Shown: positions 41,582 to 50,753, numbered from the stretch's first letter. The stretch: DNA of 64,000 bases from Desulfacinum hydrothermale DSM 13146 (GCF_900176285.1 NZ_FWXF01000001.1:251987-315986); one strand, 5' to 3'. Notes: generated by a model from the letters alone, not told the origin. Numbers and translations are program-made.

Positions 41582-42635
41582 GCACCTCCTCCTGGACGGG
41601 CAGATCACGGACCACCGCGCGGATATCCACCGAAACGGGGCAGTGGCGGATGCAGCGGCCGCAGCCACAGCAGGCCACCTGCCCGTATTTGGAGACGAAA
41701 TAACTGAACTTGTGTCCCACCCGGTTGCGGTAGCGTTCCACCTTGGACGGGCGCGGGTTGTGGCCGCTGGCCTCCAGGGTGAAGTGGGGGAACATGCACG
41801 CGTCCCAGGACCGGATGCGTTCCCCGCTCAGACCACGGGCCTCGTCGGTGATGGTAAAGCAGTAGCAGGTGGGACAGACGAAGGTGCACAGGCCGCAGCT
41901 GAGGCACTTGTCGATGTGGCCGTGCCAGAAGGCGGCGTCCTGGAATCGGGCCCGGAAGGCCGCATCCATGGCCGTGAGGGAGCCTTCCCCCACCATCTCA
42001 CGGCCGGCTTGGTCCAGCATGTCCCGGGCCGCCTGGATCTGTTCCGCGGTGGGGCCACGGCCGATCTTTTCCACCAAGGCGGCGCCCCGCTGTGTGATGG
42101 CCCGCAACACGTAGCCGTCGGGTAGGGCAATGAGCTGCGCGTCGCTTCCTTGCGGATCCGCGGGACCGCTTCCCACGGCGGAACAAAAGCAGGCCCCATC
42201 CGCGTCCCGGCAGACCAGGGAAACGAAGGTGGTCTTTTCCCGGCGTTCCGCGTAGTAGGGATCCCGGTAGGGCCCTTGGAGGAAGACCCGATCGAAGGTG
42301 AGAAATCCGCGGGCGTCGCACGGCCGACAGCCGAAGACCACGGCCGGTGGGACGGTGCGGGTGTCGTCCACGTGAAGCCGGTGGCCTGCAGGAACCGAAA
42401 GGTCCTTTTCCTTGACGAAGCGAAGCAGGGCTTCCGACCGGGGAAAGAGGACTTCCTTGGCCGAGACCAAGCTGCGCGCGTCCAGCCGCACGGACAAGCC
42501 GGGCCGGTAGCGCTGGAACCGAACCAGGTCGGGCTTGGAGGCGTCGCCGGCGGGCACCCACACCTGCGCGTCGGCGCTCAGGGCCGCAAGGGCTTCATGA
42601 AGTTCCGTATCCGGAAGGAAAACAGCTTTTTCCAT
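41574..42635 (-). CDS. flxB: FlxB-type iron-sulfur protein
   Basis: A 353-aa electron-transfer protein of the sulfhydrogenase/HdrA-associated type. The N-terminal half (PPAVVFGCRPCDARGFLTFDRVF) resembles FdhB/FrhB-like cofactor-binding regions. Two 4Fe-4S motifs are present: CLSCGLCTFVCPTCYC (near 245) and CCGCGRCIRHCPVSVD (near 330). The start is set by AGAGGT upstream. It lies between flxC (102-nt gap) and flxA (overlap). Its role would be to pass electrons between the NADH-linked FlxA and the Hdr part. Confidence 0.85.
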   Translation of the reverse strand: MEKAVFLPDTELHEALAALSADAQVWVPAGDASKPDLVRFQRYRPGLSVRLDARSLVSAKEVLFPRSEALLRFVKEKDLSVPAGHRLHVDDTRTVPPAVVFGCRPCDARGFLTFDRVFLQGPYRDPYYAERREKTTFVSLVCRDADGACFCSAVGSGPADPQGSDAQLIALPDGYVLRAITQRGAALVEKIGRGPTAEQIQAARDMLDQAGREMVGEGSLTAMDAAFRARFQDAAFWHGHIDKCLSCGLCTFVCPTCYCFTITDEARGLSGERIRSWDACMFPHFTLEASGHNPRPSKVERYRNRVGHKFSYFVSKYGQVACCGCGRCIRHCPVSVDIRAVVRDLPVQEEVHA

Positions 42636-42737
42636 GGGCTTACCTCTTTCGGGGCAAGGCGAAAGACCGGCGGTCAGGAGTCAATCACTTTGACTGGATG
42701 CCTGGGGCCTTGGAGCTCGTTCCTTGCCCTCCCAAGC

Positions 42738-43688
42738 TCAGATGCCCGTCTCGGACGGGTCGAAGGTTTGCAGCGGCGGCGTGGCCGCCGGATCCACTCC
42801 CGCCTGGTAATCCCACAGGTCCAAAGCGATCTGGGCCATCTTTTCCTTGAAGAGGGCTACGGGGATGCCCACGGGACACACCCGCTCGCATTCCCCGCAT
42901 TCGGTGCACCGGCCCGCCAGGTGCAGGGCATGGATCATGTGAAAGAGAAACTTGTCCCGCACACTGTCGCGCTGAGTGGTCCACTTGGGCGTCCGCGATT
43001 CGGCCAGGCAGCGGTCCCGACAGACGCACAAGGGGCAGGCGTTTCGGCACGCGTAGCAGCGAAGGCAGCGGTCCAATTCCCTTTCCCAGTAGGCCCGGCG
43101 TTCTTCCAGGGGCAGGGAATCGACGGCCTCCACATGGGCAAAAGAAGGCGCGTCGCAGCGGGCCGGTACCGGGTCGCCCAAAACCACGTCGGCAAGCAGC
43201 GGATTGGGCTGGCGGCATCGGCGACACCGCCGGGCCAGAACGGAATCCAGTGGGATCTCTTCCGTACCCTCGTAGGAATGGAGAATCAGCAGGTTGTCCT
43301 GAAAGGAGACCTGGGTGACCGGAGCCCGGTTCTTCCTGGCCTGGGCCAACGCCTGGGGATCCACCGTTCCCGGGCAGGGCAGGCCGATCACGTGCAGTCT
43401 TTCCCGGTCCACGAACCCTTCCTGGATCAAGGCGGTCAGGGAACGGGTGTCGCAGCCCTTGAGGCAAACGGCCACTTTCTTTTCCGTCTTCTCGGCGCTC
43501 TTGAGGATTTGGGGCAGGTAGACGGACAAGTTGGGAGCGCACAAGGGATTCCAGACAAGGCGGGCAAGGTCTTCCCGCCTGCGCACGAAAGCGGGGGTGG
43601 CCCGGAGCGGCTCGAAGCCGATCTCCCAGCCGATGACCAGCTCCAGCTCCTCGAAATGGTCCTCCAGGTGAGAGTGCAAGGTCTTCAT
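42738..43688 (-). CDS. flxC: FlxC-type iron-sulfur protein
   Basis: A 316-aa protein with an N-terminal domain related to coenzyme F420 hydrogenase/dehydrogenase beta subunits (VCLKGCDTRSLTALIQEGF, VIGLPCPGTVDP). Several Cys clusters are present: CRRCRQPN, CYACRNACPLCVC and CTECGECERVCPVGIP. These give two or more [4Fe-4S] sites. The start at 43688 is preceded by GAGGAG and overlaps flxD by ATGA (43685-43688). A helix-turn between the two clusters is Arg-rich. Its closest role is electron relay in Flx. Confidence 0.85.
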   Translation of the reverse strand: MKTLHSHLEDHFEELELVIGWEIGFEPLRATPAFVRRREDLARLVWNPLCAPNLSVYLPQILKSAEKTEKKVAVCLKGCDTRSLTALIQEGFVDRERLHVIGLPCPGTVDPQALAQARKNRAPVTQVSFQDNLLILHSYEGTEEIPLDSVLARRCRRCRQPNPLLADVVLGDPVPARCDAPSFAHVEAVDSLPLEERRAYWERELDRCLRCYACRNACPLCVCRDRCLAESRTPKWTTQRDSVRDKFLFHMIHALHLAGRCTECGECERVCPVGIPVALFKEKMAQIALDLWDYQAGVDPAATPPLQTFDPSETGI

Positions 43689-44200
43689 AGGCTCCTCGGG
43701 CTGATGCATCGCTCGGTGTCCCCGGCTCCTCCTTGGGAGGACACCGCCTGTGGGGCGTTTTCGGTGACGGCGTCTTGACCGAAGCCCGGGTTGGGCCCCA
43801 GCTCCTGGATCACGGCGGAAAATTCGCTCACCACCTGCTGCCAGCGCTGGCCTTCGGAAGCCGATACCCAGGTGTAGTGAAAACGCCTGGGGTCCAGGCC
43901 CACGAAGGGCAGAAACCGCTTGACCAGTTCCAGGCGGCGTCGAGCGTAGAAGTTACCCACCGCATAGTGGCAGTCCTTGGGATGGCAGCCGGAGACGAGA
44001 ACGCCGTCGGCTCCCTGGGCCAAGGCCTTCACCACAAAGAGCGGGTCCATGCGGCCCGTACAGGGGATGCGGATGATGCGCAGCAGGGGCGGCTGCTTGA
44101 ATCGGCATACGCCCGCCGTATCCGCGCCGCCGTAGGAGCACCAGTTGCAAAGAAATCCCACAATGCGAAGCTGTTTGTCGTTCTTTTCGTCCACGCTCAC
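43685..44200 (-). CDS. flxD: FlxD-type MvhD-like hydrogenase delta subunit
   Basis: A 171-aa [2Fe-2S] protein of the MvhD family, the link between HdrA and its electron donor. Conserved cysteines are in VGFLCNWCSYGGADTAGV, RIPCTGRMDP and VSGCHPKDCHYAVGN. The start is GTG at 44200 (GTGAGC), preceded by GAGGCG. It lies 100 nt after hdrA, in the same direction, and its stop overlaps the flxC start by ATGA. The C-terminal tail after residue 140 is low-complexity (VTENAPQAVSSQGG). Confidence 0.92.
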   Translation of the reverse strand: MSVDEKNDKQLRIVGFLCNWCSYGGADTAGVCRFKQPPLLRIIRIPCTGRMDPLFVVKALAQGADGVLVSGCHPKDCHYAVGNFYARRRLELVKRFLPFVGLDPRRFHYTWVSASEGQRWQQVVSEFSAVIQELGPNPGFGQDAVTENAPQAVSSQGGAGDTERCISPRSL

Positions 44201-44300
44201 CGCCTCACGGGTTCAGTTGCCGGTCGTCAGTTCTCGTTTCCCGGGTCCGGCAGGATCCCACTTTCCGGGAGGGTCCGGCCCGCCCCTGGCGCCTCGGGCC

Positions 44301-46259
44301 TCACGCGCACAAGGCGTCCAACTCGGCCAGGATCTGGTCGTCGGTGAAGTGCTTGAGTTGGATGGCCTTGGGCGGACAGGTGGCGTTGCACAGCCCGCAG
44401 CCCTGGCAGACCGTTTCCAACACCTCCGCCTTGCGGCTGCCGTCCCGAAGGGTCTTCCACTGGATGGCCCCGAAAGGACACACGCTCAGGCACTTGCCGC
44501 AGCCGATGCACACGCTTTCCAGCACACCCGCCACCTGCGGGTCGGTGGCGATGGTGTCCCGGGCGAAGAGGGCCAGGACCTTGGAGGCCGCCGCACTTCC
44601 CTGGGCCACGGAGGCGGGGATGTCCTTGGGACCCTGGCAGGCGCCGGCCAGATAGACCCCCGCCGTGTTGGTTTCCACAGGCCGCAGCTTGGGATGGCTT
44701 TCCATGTAGAATCCGTACTGGTCGTAGGAGATGCGAAGCTTTTCCGCCAGCTCCTTGGCCCCCCGGGACGATTCCACGCCGGTGGCCAGCACCACCAGGT
44801 CGGCTTCCACCTCCACCTGGGCTCCCAGCAGGGTGTCGGCGCCCTGGACCACCATGCGGTCGCCCCTGGGATAGATCTTGCCCACCCGCCCGCGAATGTA
44901 TTGCACGCCGTATTCTTCAATGGCCCGGCGCACGAACTCGTCGTAGTTTTTCCCGGGAGAGCGGATGTCCATGTAGAAGACGTAGCATTGGACCCCCGGC
45001 AGATGGTCCCGGGCCAGGATGGCCTGCTTGGCGATGTACATGCAGCAGATGCCGGAGCAATAGGGTCGGTCCACGGACTTGTCGCGGGACCCCACGCAGG
45101 CCACGAAAACGATGTCTTTCGGTTCCTTGCCGTCCGATGGGCGCTTCACATGGCCGCCGAAGGGGCCCGAGGCGCTCAGGATGCGCTCGAACTGGATGCC
45201 GGTGATCACGTCCGGATAGCGTCCGGCGCCGTATTCCCCGTACGGAGCCGGATCAAACAGATCGTAGCCCGTGGCCACGATGATGGCGCCCACCTCTTCC
45301 ACCACCTCCCGGTCTTCCATGTCGTAGTGGATGGCGTTGGTGGGGCAGATCTTCTGGCAGACCTTGCACTTGCCCGTGGCGAAGTAACGGCAGGCGTCCT
45401 TTTGGATGCGGGCCTTCTTGGGGATGGCCTGGGGGAAGGGGATCTGGATGGCGCTGGTGGTTCCCAGGTTCTCATTGAATCGGTCCACCGTCTTCTTGGA
45501 CGGACACTTTTCCATGCACAGGCCGCAGCCGGTGCAGGCGTCCCAGTCCACGTAGGTGGCCTTCTTGCGGATCTTCACCGTGAAATTGCCGATGTAGCCG
45601 CTCACGGCCTCCACTTCACTGTAGGCGTGCAGGGTGATGTTTTCCTTCTGGGCCACGTCCACCATCTTGGGCCCCAGGATGCACGACGAACAGTCGATGG
45701 TGGGAAATGTCTTGTCCAGCTTGGCCATCTTGCCGCCGATGGACTGTTCCCGTTCCACCAGGACCACGTCCAGGCCCGCATCGGCGCAATCAAGCGCCGC
45801 CTGGATGCCGGCCACGCCGCCCCCGATCACCAGCACCCGCTTGTTGATGGGCACTTCCGAGGCGAACAGGGGTTCGTTGCGGCGAAGCTTCTCCACGGCC
45901 ATGCGCACCAGCTCCATGGCCTTCAGGGTATTGGCGCCCTTGTCCTGACCGATCCAGGAGACATGCTCCCGGATGTTGGCCATCTCGAACATGTAGCGGT
46001 TGAGGCCCGCCTTTTCCACGGCCCGGCGGAACGTGGCTTCGTGCATGCGGGGCGAACAGGCGGCCACCACCACGCCCTGGAGCCGGTGTTCGGCGATGGC
46101 CTTCTGGATCTCCTGCTGACCCGGTTCCGAGCAGGTGTACATGTAGTCGGTGGCGAAGACCACGTCGGGATAGTCCAGGGCCCGCTGGGCCACGGCCCCG
46201 GTGTCCACGGTCGAGGCGATGTTGGTTCCACACTGGCAGACAAATACACCGATGCGCAT
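44301..46259 (-). CDS. hdrA: Heterodisulfide reductase-like subunit A
   Basis: A 652-aa flavoprotein that hosts the bifurcating FAD in HdrABC systems. Features are an N-terminal cluster region (MRIGVFVCQCGTNIAST), a Rossmann flavin fold (RVLVIGGGVAGIQAALDCADAG, about 145-165) and CSSCILGPK. Several 4Fe-4S motifs follow: CTGCGLCMEKCPSKK, CKVCQKICPTNAIH, CIGCGKCLSVCPFGAIQW and CQGCGLCNATCPPKAI. The start at 46259 follows GAGG and lies 12 nt after hdrB. The set of subunits is complete, so it should work as a cytosolic bifurcating complex with FlxABCD. Confidence 0.95.
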   Translation of the reverse strand: MRIGVFVCQCGTNIASTVDTGAVAQRALDYPDVVFATDYMYTCSEPGQQEIQKAIAEHRLQGVVVAACSPRMHEATFRRAVEKAGLNRYMFEMANIREHVSWIGQDKGANTLKAMELVRMAVEKLRRNEPLFASEVPINKRVLVIGGGVAGIQAALDCADAGLDVVLVEREQSIGGKMAKLDKTFPTIDCSSCILGPKMVDVAQKENITLHAYSEVEAVSGYIGNFTVKIRKKATYVDWDACTGCGLCMEKCPSKKTVDRFNENLGTTSAIQIPFPQAIPKKARIQKDACRYFATGKCKVCQKICPTNAIHYDMEDREVVEEVGAIIVATGYDLFDPAPYGEYGAGRYPDVITGIQFERILSASGPFGGHVKRPSDGKEPKDIVFVACVGSRDKSVDRPYCSGICCMYIAKQAILARDHLPGVQCYVFYMDIRSPGKNYDEFVRRAIEEYGVQYIRGRVGKIYPRGDRMVVQGADTLLGAQVEVEADLVVLATGVESSRGAKELAEKLRISYDQYGFYMESHPKLRPVETNTAGVYLAGACQGPKDIPASVAQGSAAASKVLALFARDTIATDPQVAGVLESVCIGCGKCLSVCPFGAIQWKTLRDGSRKAEVLETVCQGCGLCNATCPPKAIQLKHFTDDQILAELDALCA

Positions 46260-46270
46260 GATCTCTATCC

Positions 46271-47173
46271 TCAGCCCGCGTTGGAAAGGGAGTCGGCGGT
46301 ATCCGACGCCTGGTCGATTCTCGACAAGAGCGATTCCGGGGAGACGAAGAGCTTGTCCAGGCCCAGGTCTTCCGGGGCGAGTCCCAGGGCCAACCCCACC
46401 AGCTGCGTGATGTAGAGTACGGGAAGGCGGAACGACCGGTGGTTGGCCTTTTCCACCTGCTGCTGGCGAAGGTCCAGATTCTGCTGGCACAAGGGGCAGG
46501 CCACCGCCACGGCGGCCGCGCCGACGCGGACGGCCATGTCCAGGATCCGCCCTGTGAGGCCCGTCACAATGGGGTTGCGGGTAACGCCGTAGGTGGCCCC
46601 GCAGCATTCTGTCTTGAAGGGAAAGTCGGGCACCGTGCAGCCGATGGCTTCCAGAATCCGGTCCATGGACACCGGATTTTCCGGGTCGTCGAACTGGGCG
46701 AAGGAGGCCGGGCGGGTGAGCAGGCATCCGTAGTAGGGCACCACATTGGCCCCGGTGAGCGGGTGGCGGACGGCCTGCGCCAGGGCTTCCGGCCCGATCC
46801 TTTCCAGGAGCAGCTGCAGGATGGAGACGACCCGCACACGCCCGTCAAAAGAACGCCCCAGGGCGTCCTGGAAGCAGGCAGGGTCTTCGCGGTACTTTTC
46901 CAGGCTTCCCTTGAGCGCCTTCAGGCAACCGGGACAGGGCGTCATGACCACGTCCAGCCCCGCGTCTTCTGCCAGAGCCAGGTTGCGTCCGGCGAGGGCC
47001 GCCGAAAGCAGGGGAGTGTAGCCATGGGCCGGCGTGGAGCCGCAGCAGTTCCAGTCGGGAATCTCCACCAGTTCCAAGCCCAGGGCACGGCACACCGCCC
47101 GGGTGGAGCGATCGTATTCCTCGGCCAGTCCTTCCAGGGAACAACCCGGATAATAGGCGACGGTTCTCTTCAT
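46271..47173 (-). CDS. hdrB: Heterodisulfide reductase-like subunit B
   Basis: A 300-aa protein with two CCG domains binding noncubane [4Fe-4S] clusters, the site of heterodisulfide (or other disulfide) reduction. The first CCG is YYPGCSLEGLAEEYDRS ... IPDWNCCGSTPAHG. The second is YYGCLLTRPASFAQFD ... PFKTECCGATYGVTR. Another Cys pair lies in TPCPGCLKALKG. Length is normal for HdrB (about 290-300). It starts 145 nt after hdrC, in the same direction, with a weak AAGGGA site. In a sulfate reducer the partner may be DsrC or another thiol rather than CoM-S-S-CoB. Confidence 0.94.
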   Translation of the reverse strand: MKRTVAYYPGCSLEGLAEEYDRSTRAVCRALGLELVEIPDWNCCGSTPAHGYTPLLSAALAGRNLALAEDAGLDVVMTPCPGCLKALKGSLEKYREDPACFQDALGRSFDGRVRVVSILQLLLERIGPEALAQAVRHPLTGANVVPYYGCLLTRPASFAQFDDPENPVSMDRILEAIGCTVPDFPFKTECCGATYGVTRNPIVTGLTGRILDMAVRVGAAAVAVACPLCQQNLDLRQQQVEKANHRSFRLPVLYITQLVGLALGLAPEDLGLDKLFVSPESLLSRIDQASDTADSLSNAG

Positions 47174-47318
47174 CGGCTTCGCATTCCCTTCGGGTCCCGT
47201 TCAAGGCTTTGTTGTCAGGAGCCCGATGATTGTTTTTCCCGGGGGGAGGGCCTTTGGCGTGTGGGGGGCGCCCTTCCCGCCCGGAACCCCTGGTCACGCC
47301 CCGTCAGCGCGGGACGTC

Positions 47319-47894
47319 CTAGCGTTGCGGCTGAGCGTCCACGAATCGGCGCACGATGGCGGCCACTTCCTTGCGTCCCCGGATGCGCTGCGGCATGAGG
47401 GCCAGCTTGCCCTTTCGAAGCACCTGCGGGGCCAGGTCCGCGTCGGTCAGAGGCTTTCCGGTCTTCAAGTTGTACGCGGCCAAAAGCCCCGTTTCGAACA
47501 CGCGGCCGAAGGCGGCCACGGACTTCAAAAATTCGTCGTAGAAGAGCCGGATGTCCTTTTCGCTCACCTGGCCGGCCTCCACGGCCATGACCCGCAGCGT
47601 CTCCATGACCCGGGCCACGTCGATGTTGCACGGGCACCGGGTGGTACACGCCTGGCACTGGGCGCACAGCCAAATGGAACGGCACCGGAGGACCATGTCC
47701 CTCTGGCCCAGCTGGATCAGGCGCATGATCTGGTTGGCGGGAAAGTCGTAGACGTGGGTGTAGGCGCAGCTGGCGCTGCAGTTACCGCACTGGTAACACT
47801 GGGAGACGCGCTGCCCGCTTTCGCGTTCCACCCGTTCTACGAATCCGGCGTCGCGGCTTTCCTGGATGCGAAGGAGGTTCTGGCCGTTTTTCAT
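47319..47894 (-). CDS. hdrC: Heterodisulfide reductase-like subunit C
   Basis: A 191-aa iron-sulfur protein with the two HdrC motifs CYQCGNCSASCAYTHVYD (near 35) and CAQCQACTTRCPCNIDV (near 75). The rest is helical. The start ATG at 47894 has a weak GGAATC site; a TTG at 47936 would add 14 polar residues. It follows the GAF gene by 46 nt. Its role is to pass electrons from HdrA to HdrB. Confidence 0.93.
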   Translation of the reverse strand: MKNGQNLLRIQESRDAGFVERVERESGQRVSQCYQCGNCSASCAYTHVYDFPANQIMRLIQLGQRDMVLRCRSIWLCAQCQACTTRCPCNIDVARVMETLRVMAVEAGQVSEKDIRLFYDEFLKSVAAFGRVFETGLLAAYNLKTGKPLTDADLAPQVLRKGKLALMPQRIRGRKEVAAIVRRFVDAQPQR

Positions 47895-47940
47895 GGCGTG
47901 TCCGATTCCGATGCGTTGCTGGTTCTTCCCACGCAATGGC

Positions 47941-48987
47941 TCAGCTACTGCTGCCTTCGTAACCGAAATCGATCAACAGCTGCTGGTACTCGTACTTTAC
48001 CCTCTGGTACATGCGGGCGTTTTCGATGGCCATGGCACACTGCTGGGCCACGGCCGCGGCGTACTGGATCTCCAGATCGTGGAATGGTTCCCGGTCCCCG
48101 GTGAAGATGCGCAGCACCCCGATCACCTTTCCGCGCACCTGCAGCGGGATGGACAGGATCTTGCGGATCCCTTCCTCGATCACCTCCGCCCGGTACTGGA
48201 TGCGAGGATCCGTGTAGACGTCCTCGATCACCACGATGTGGCCGGCCATGTTTTCGGCGATGCTCTTCTGGGCGTCCACGGGGCCCTTGTTGAGGAAGCG
48301 CTCGCTGAGCCCGCAAGCTTGAGCCAAGTACAGGGTGTTGGTCTTGTTGTCAAGGAGCCGCACCGAGGTGCCCAGCACTCCCATGACCTCCGTGATCTTG
48401 GTGACCACCAGCTTGAGGACCTTGTTGATGGTGAGCGTGGAATTGATGGCCTGGGCGATCTCCTGGAAGTTCTGGAGGTAGTGGCGTTCCCGTTCGATGA
48501 TGCCGTGCACCCGGCGTTCCCAGGCGAGGGAAAGGAAGGCGCGGCTGGTCAGCGCCTTGGCGAATTGGATTTCTTCCTCGGTGAGGGTTCGGGGTTCTTG
48601 GGAAAAGAGGACCACCATGCCCAGGGGCTCTTGGTCCACCTCCATGGGAAGGATGGCGGCGGCCCGGATGCCTTCCACCATCATGGCTTCGTAATCGCCG
48701 TTGTCTTCGGCTCGCACATCCTTGATCTGCACCACCTGGGGGGGAACCGCGGCGCAGACGCTGCCCGGAGCGGGCTTGGAAAAGAGGAAGTGCTCGGTGA
48801 GCCCGTAGCTGGAAAAGAGCTCCAGGCGTTTGCGTTCCGGGTCGTAGACCTTGACCACCACACCCTTGAGTTCCAGGGCCTCCGTGAGACGTCGCGCGAT
48901 GAGATTCATGACGCTCTGGCTGTCGACGCCGTCACACAGGGCCTGGCTCACTTCCACGAACGGCTTCAGGATCTGCTGCGCTTCCAT
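47941..48987 (-). CDS. GAF-domain sensor protein at the head of the hdr-flx operon
   Basis: A 348-aa protein with two GAF domains and no output domain: GAF1 about 15-160 (ILKPFVEVSQALCDGVDSQ ... DVRAEDNGDYEAMMVEGI) and GAF2 about 185-335 (INSTLTINKVLKLVVTKITE ... IRKILSIPLQVRGKVIGVLRIF). A C-terminal helix (MYQRVKYEYQQLLIDFGYE) follows. The start at 48987 is set by AGAGGTG. As first gene of the transcript it could sense a ligand or redox state for the Hdr-Flx complex, but GAF proteins without output are also found as partner subunits. No HTH or histidine kinase is seen. Confidence 0.85.
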   Translation of the reverse strand: MEAQQILKPFVEVSQALCDGVDSQSVMNLIARRLTEALELKGVVVKVYDPERKRLELFSSYGLTEHFLFSKPAPGSVCAAVPPQVVQIKDVRAEDNGDYEAMMVEGIRAAAILPMEVDQEPLGMVVLFSQEPRTLTEEEIQFAKALTSRAFLSLAWERRVHGIIERERHYLQNFQEIAQAINSTLTINKVLKLVVTKITEVMGVLGTSVRLLDNKTNTLYLAQACGLSERFLNKGPVDAQKSIAENMAGHIVVIEDVYTDPRIQYRAEVIEEGIRKILSIPLQVRGKVIGVLRIFTGDREPFHDLEIQYAAAVAQQCAMAIENARMYQRVKYEYQQLLIDFGYEGSSS

Positions 48988-49096
48988 GGGCACCTCTTTT
49001 CGCTTCAAGCCCGGGACATCACGCCATCGGGCCGGGACGTCGTGTGCCGGTGTCCGCGGGCGGCTGGGGGCATCCACTTTGGTGGTGAGTCCAAAA

Positions 49097-49121
49097 GGCC
49101 CCTCAAGGGCTTCGAGGGGCC
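49097..49121 (-). other. Leader hairpin (possible attenuator) before the GAF-hdr-flx operon
   Basis: GGCCCCTC / GAGGGGCC (49097-49104, 49114-49121) with a 9-nt loop; on the minus strand it is followed by TTTT. Located between the promoter and the GAF start, it may terminate or modulate transcription. Confidence 0.5.
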
Positions 49122-49124
49122 ACT

Positions 49125-49144
49125 GAATGAATAACCATTCATTC
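49125..49144 (-). promoter_or_regulatory. Perfect palindromic operator (TetR-like) at the operon start
   Basis: GAATGAAT and ATTCATTC (49125-49132, 49137-49144) flank AACC. A perfect 8+8 bp palindrome of this AATGAAT type is typical of TetR-family repressors. It sits just downstream of the -10 of the promoter at 49152-49181, so it would overlap the transcription start. Confidence 0.55.
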
Positions 49145-49151
49145 GTGGCCC

Positions 49152-49181
49152 ATGCTATCCAAACCATGGGCCGCTGGTCAA
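49152..49181 (-). promoter_or_regulatory. Candidate promoter of the GAF-hdr-flx operon
   Basis: On the minus strand TTGACC (49181-49176), an 18-bp spacer and TAGCAT (49157-49152). Confidence 0.5.
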
Positions 49182-49368
49182 GGCAAAAGATGAAGGAGGG
49201 TCGGTGGGGCCGATGGCGTTTTTTGAGGGCCAGGGTCCAGGCTCGGACAGGTGACGGCGGAGGCCGTTGTGTGGTCTTTTGGATCCAGTGGGCGTATATA
49301 GGTGAGGGTGGGAACGCGCACGACTGCCGGCACCTGCAACGATAGGCTGTTTGCGAAGGGAGAATCCC

Positions 49369-50628
49369 GTGGGAAAAGACGCGTCGGCCCTTGAAACGCT
49401 TCGGGAAACGGGCAGACGGCTCGGTGGATTTCTCGGATTGCAGCGCAGCACCGTGGGGGTGCTTTCCATGGTGGTGCTGGTGGGCCTGGGCGAGCGGATG
49501 GCCGAGCGCTTCCTGCCCATCTATATCATGGCCCTGGGCGGCGGGGCGGTGGCCGTCGGACTGCTGCAGGCCATGGACAATCTACTCTCGGCGCTCTATT
49601 CCTTCCCGGGGGGCTACCTTTCGGACCGGATCGGCGTCAAGAAGTCGCTGCTCTTCTTCAACCTGGTGGCCATGGCGGGATTCGCTGCGGCCATCGTGGC
49701 GCCCACCTGGCAGGCGGTGCTGGCCGGAGCGGTGCTCTTCATCTCGTGGTCGGCCATTTCGGCTCCAGCCACCCTGAGCCTGATCTTCCGGGTGCTGCCC
49801 CGGCACAAGCGTGTCATGGGTGTGAGCATGCACTCGCTGGTGCGGCGCATCCCCATGGCGCTGGGTCCCGTCTTGGGCGGCCTGTGCATCAGCCTCTGGG
49901 GAGAGACAGACGGGGTCAGGGTGGCCTTCGGCGTTGCGGTTTTCATGGCGGGGGTCGCCCTGGTTCTCCAGCAGAAGATGATCGAGACGGACGGTGGCGG
50001 CCGGGATGGCGCCGCTGCCAGCGAACTGAGGCCCGAGAAGAGCCCGCTCAAGCTCTTTCGCCTCATGAACCGGCCCATGAAGGGGCTGCTCGTCTCCGAC
50101 ATCCTGATCCGCTTCTGCGAACAGATCCCCTACGCCTTTGTGGTGGTCTGGTGCATGAAGACCATCGCCCAACCGGTATCGGCCCTTCAGTTCGGACTGC
50201 TGACCACCATCGAGATGACCACGGCCGTGCTGGTCTACATCCCGGTGGCCTACCTGGCCGATCGAAGCACCAAGAAGCCCTTTGTGCTGCTCACCTTCGT
50301 CTTCTTCACCTGCTTTCCCTTGGTGCTCCTGTTCTGCCGGTCTTTTTCCTTCCTTGTGGGTGCCTTCATCCTGAGGGGTCTCAAGGAGTTCGGCGAACCG
50401 ACCCGGAAGGTGCTGATCATGGAGCTGGCCCCTGAGGGGTGCAAGGCGGGCATGTTCGGCCTCTATTATCTGATCCGCGATGTGGTGGTGAGCGCCGCCG
50501 CGTTGGGCGGGGCGTTCCTGTGGCGGATCGGCCCGGAGGTGAACCTGATGGCCGCCTTCGCCTTCGGCGTGGTGGGAACGGTGGGCTTTGCCTTGTGGGG
50601 AAAGGACATGCCGCGATCGAAGCCGTGA
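49369..50628 (+). CDS. Major facilitator superfamily transporter
   Basis: A 419-aa inner-membrane transporter with about twelve hydrophobic segments in two halves. The MFS loop 2-3 motif is visible (GGYLSDRIGVKKSLLF), and a second copy (AYLADRSTKKPFVLL) lies between helices 8 and 9. A charged linker (MIETDGGGRDGAAASELRP) joins the halves. It begins at GTG 49369 with AAGGGAGA upstream; there is no better ATG. Substrate cannot be inferred; it is divergent from the hdr-flx operon. Confidence 0.88.
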   Translation: MGKDASALETLRETGRRLGGFLGLQRSTVGVLSMVVLVGLGERMAERFLPIYIMALGGGAVAVGLLQAMDNLLSALYSFPGGYLSDRIGVKKSLLFFNLVAMAGFAAAIVAPTWQAVLAGAVLFISWSAISAPATLSLIFRVLPRHKRVMGVSMHSLVRRIPMALGPVLGGLCISLWGETDGVRVAFGVAVFMAGVALVLQQKMIETDGGGRDGAAASELRPEKSPLKLFRLMNRPMKGLLVSDILIRFCEQIPYAFVVVWCMKTIAQPVSALQFGLLTTIEMTTAVLVYIPVAYLADRSTKKPFVLLTFVFFTCFPLVLLFCRSFSFLVGAFILRGLKEFGEPTRKVLIMELAPEGCKAGMFGLYYLIRDVVVSAAALGGAFLWRIGPEVNLMAAFAFGVVGTVGFALWGKDMPRSKP

Positions 50629-50753
50629 TCCGAGGCGCGCCATGGCCCGGGAACGGACTCCAGTTCCGGATGGGGTGCGGTGTCGAGCCTGCGTGCCTTC
50701 GGGCCGTGTCTGGGATTCCCAAGGGGTGAGGGCAAGGCGTCTTGGACGGTCTG

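Noticed and set aside
44145-46415. Long plus-strand frame opposite hdrA
   Set aside because: His/Gly/Asp-rich antisense of hdrA with no start signal; hdrA motifs are unambiguous.
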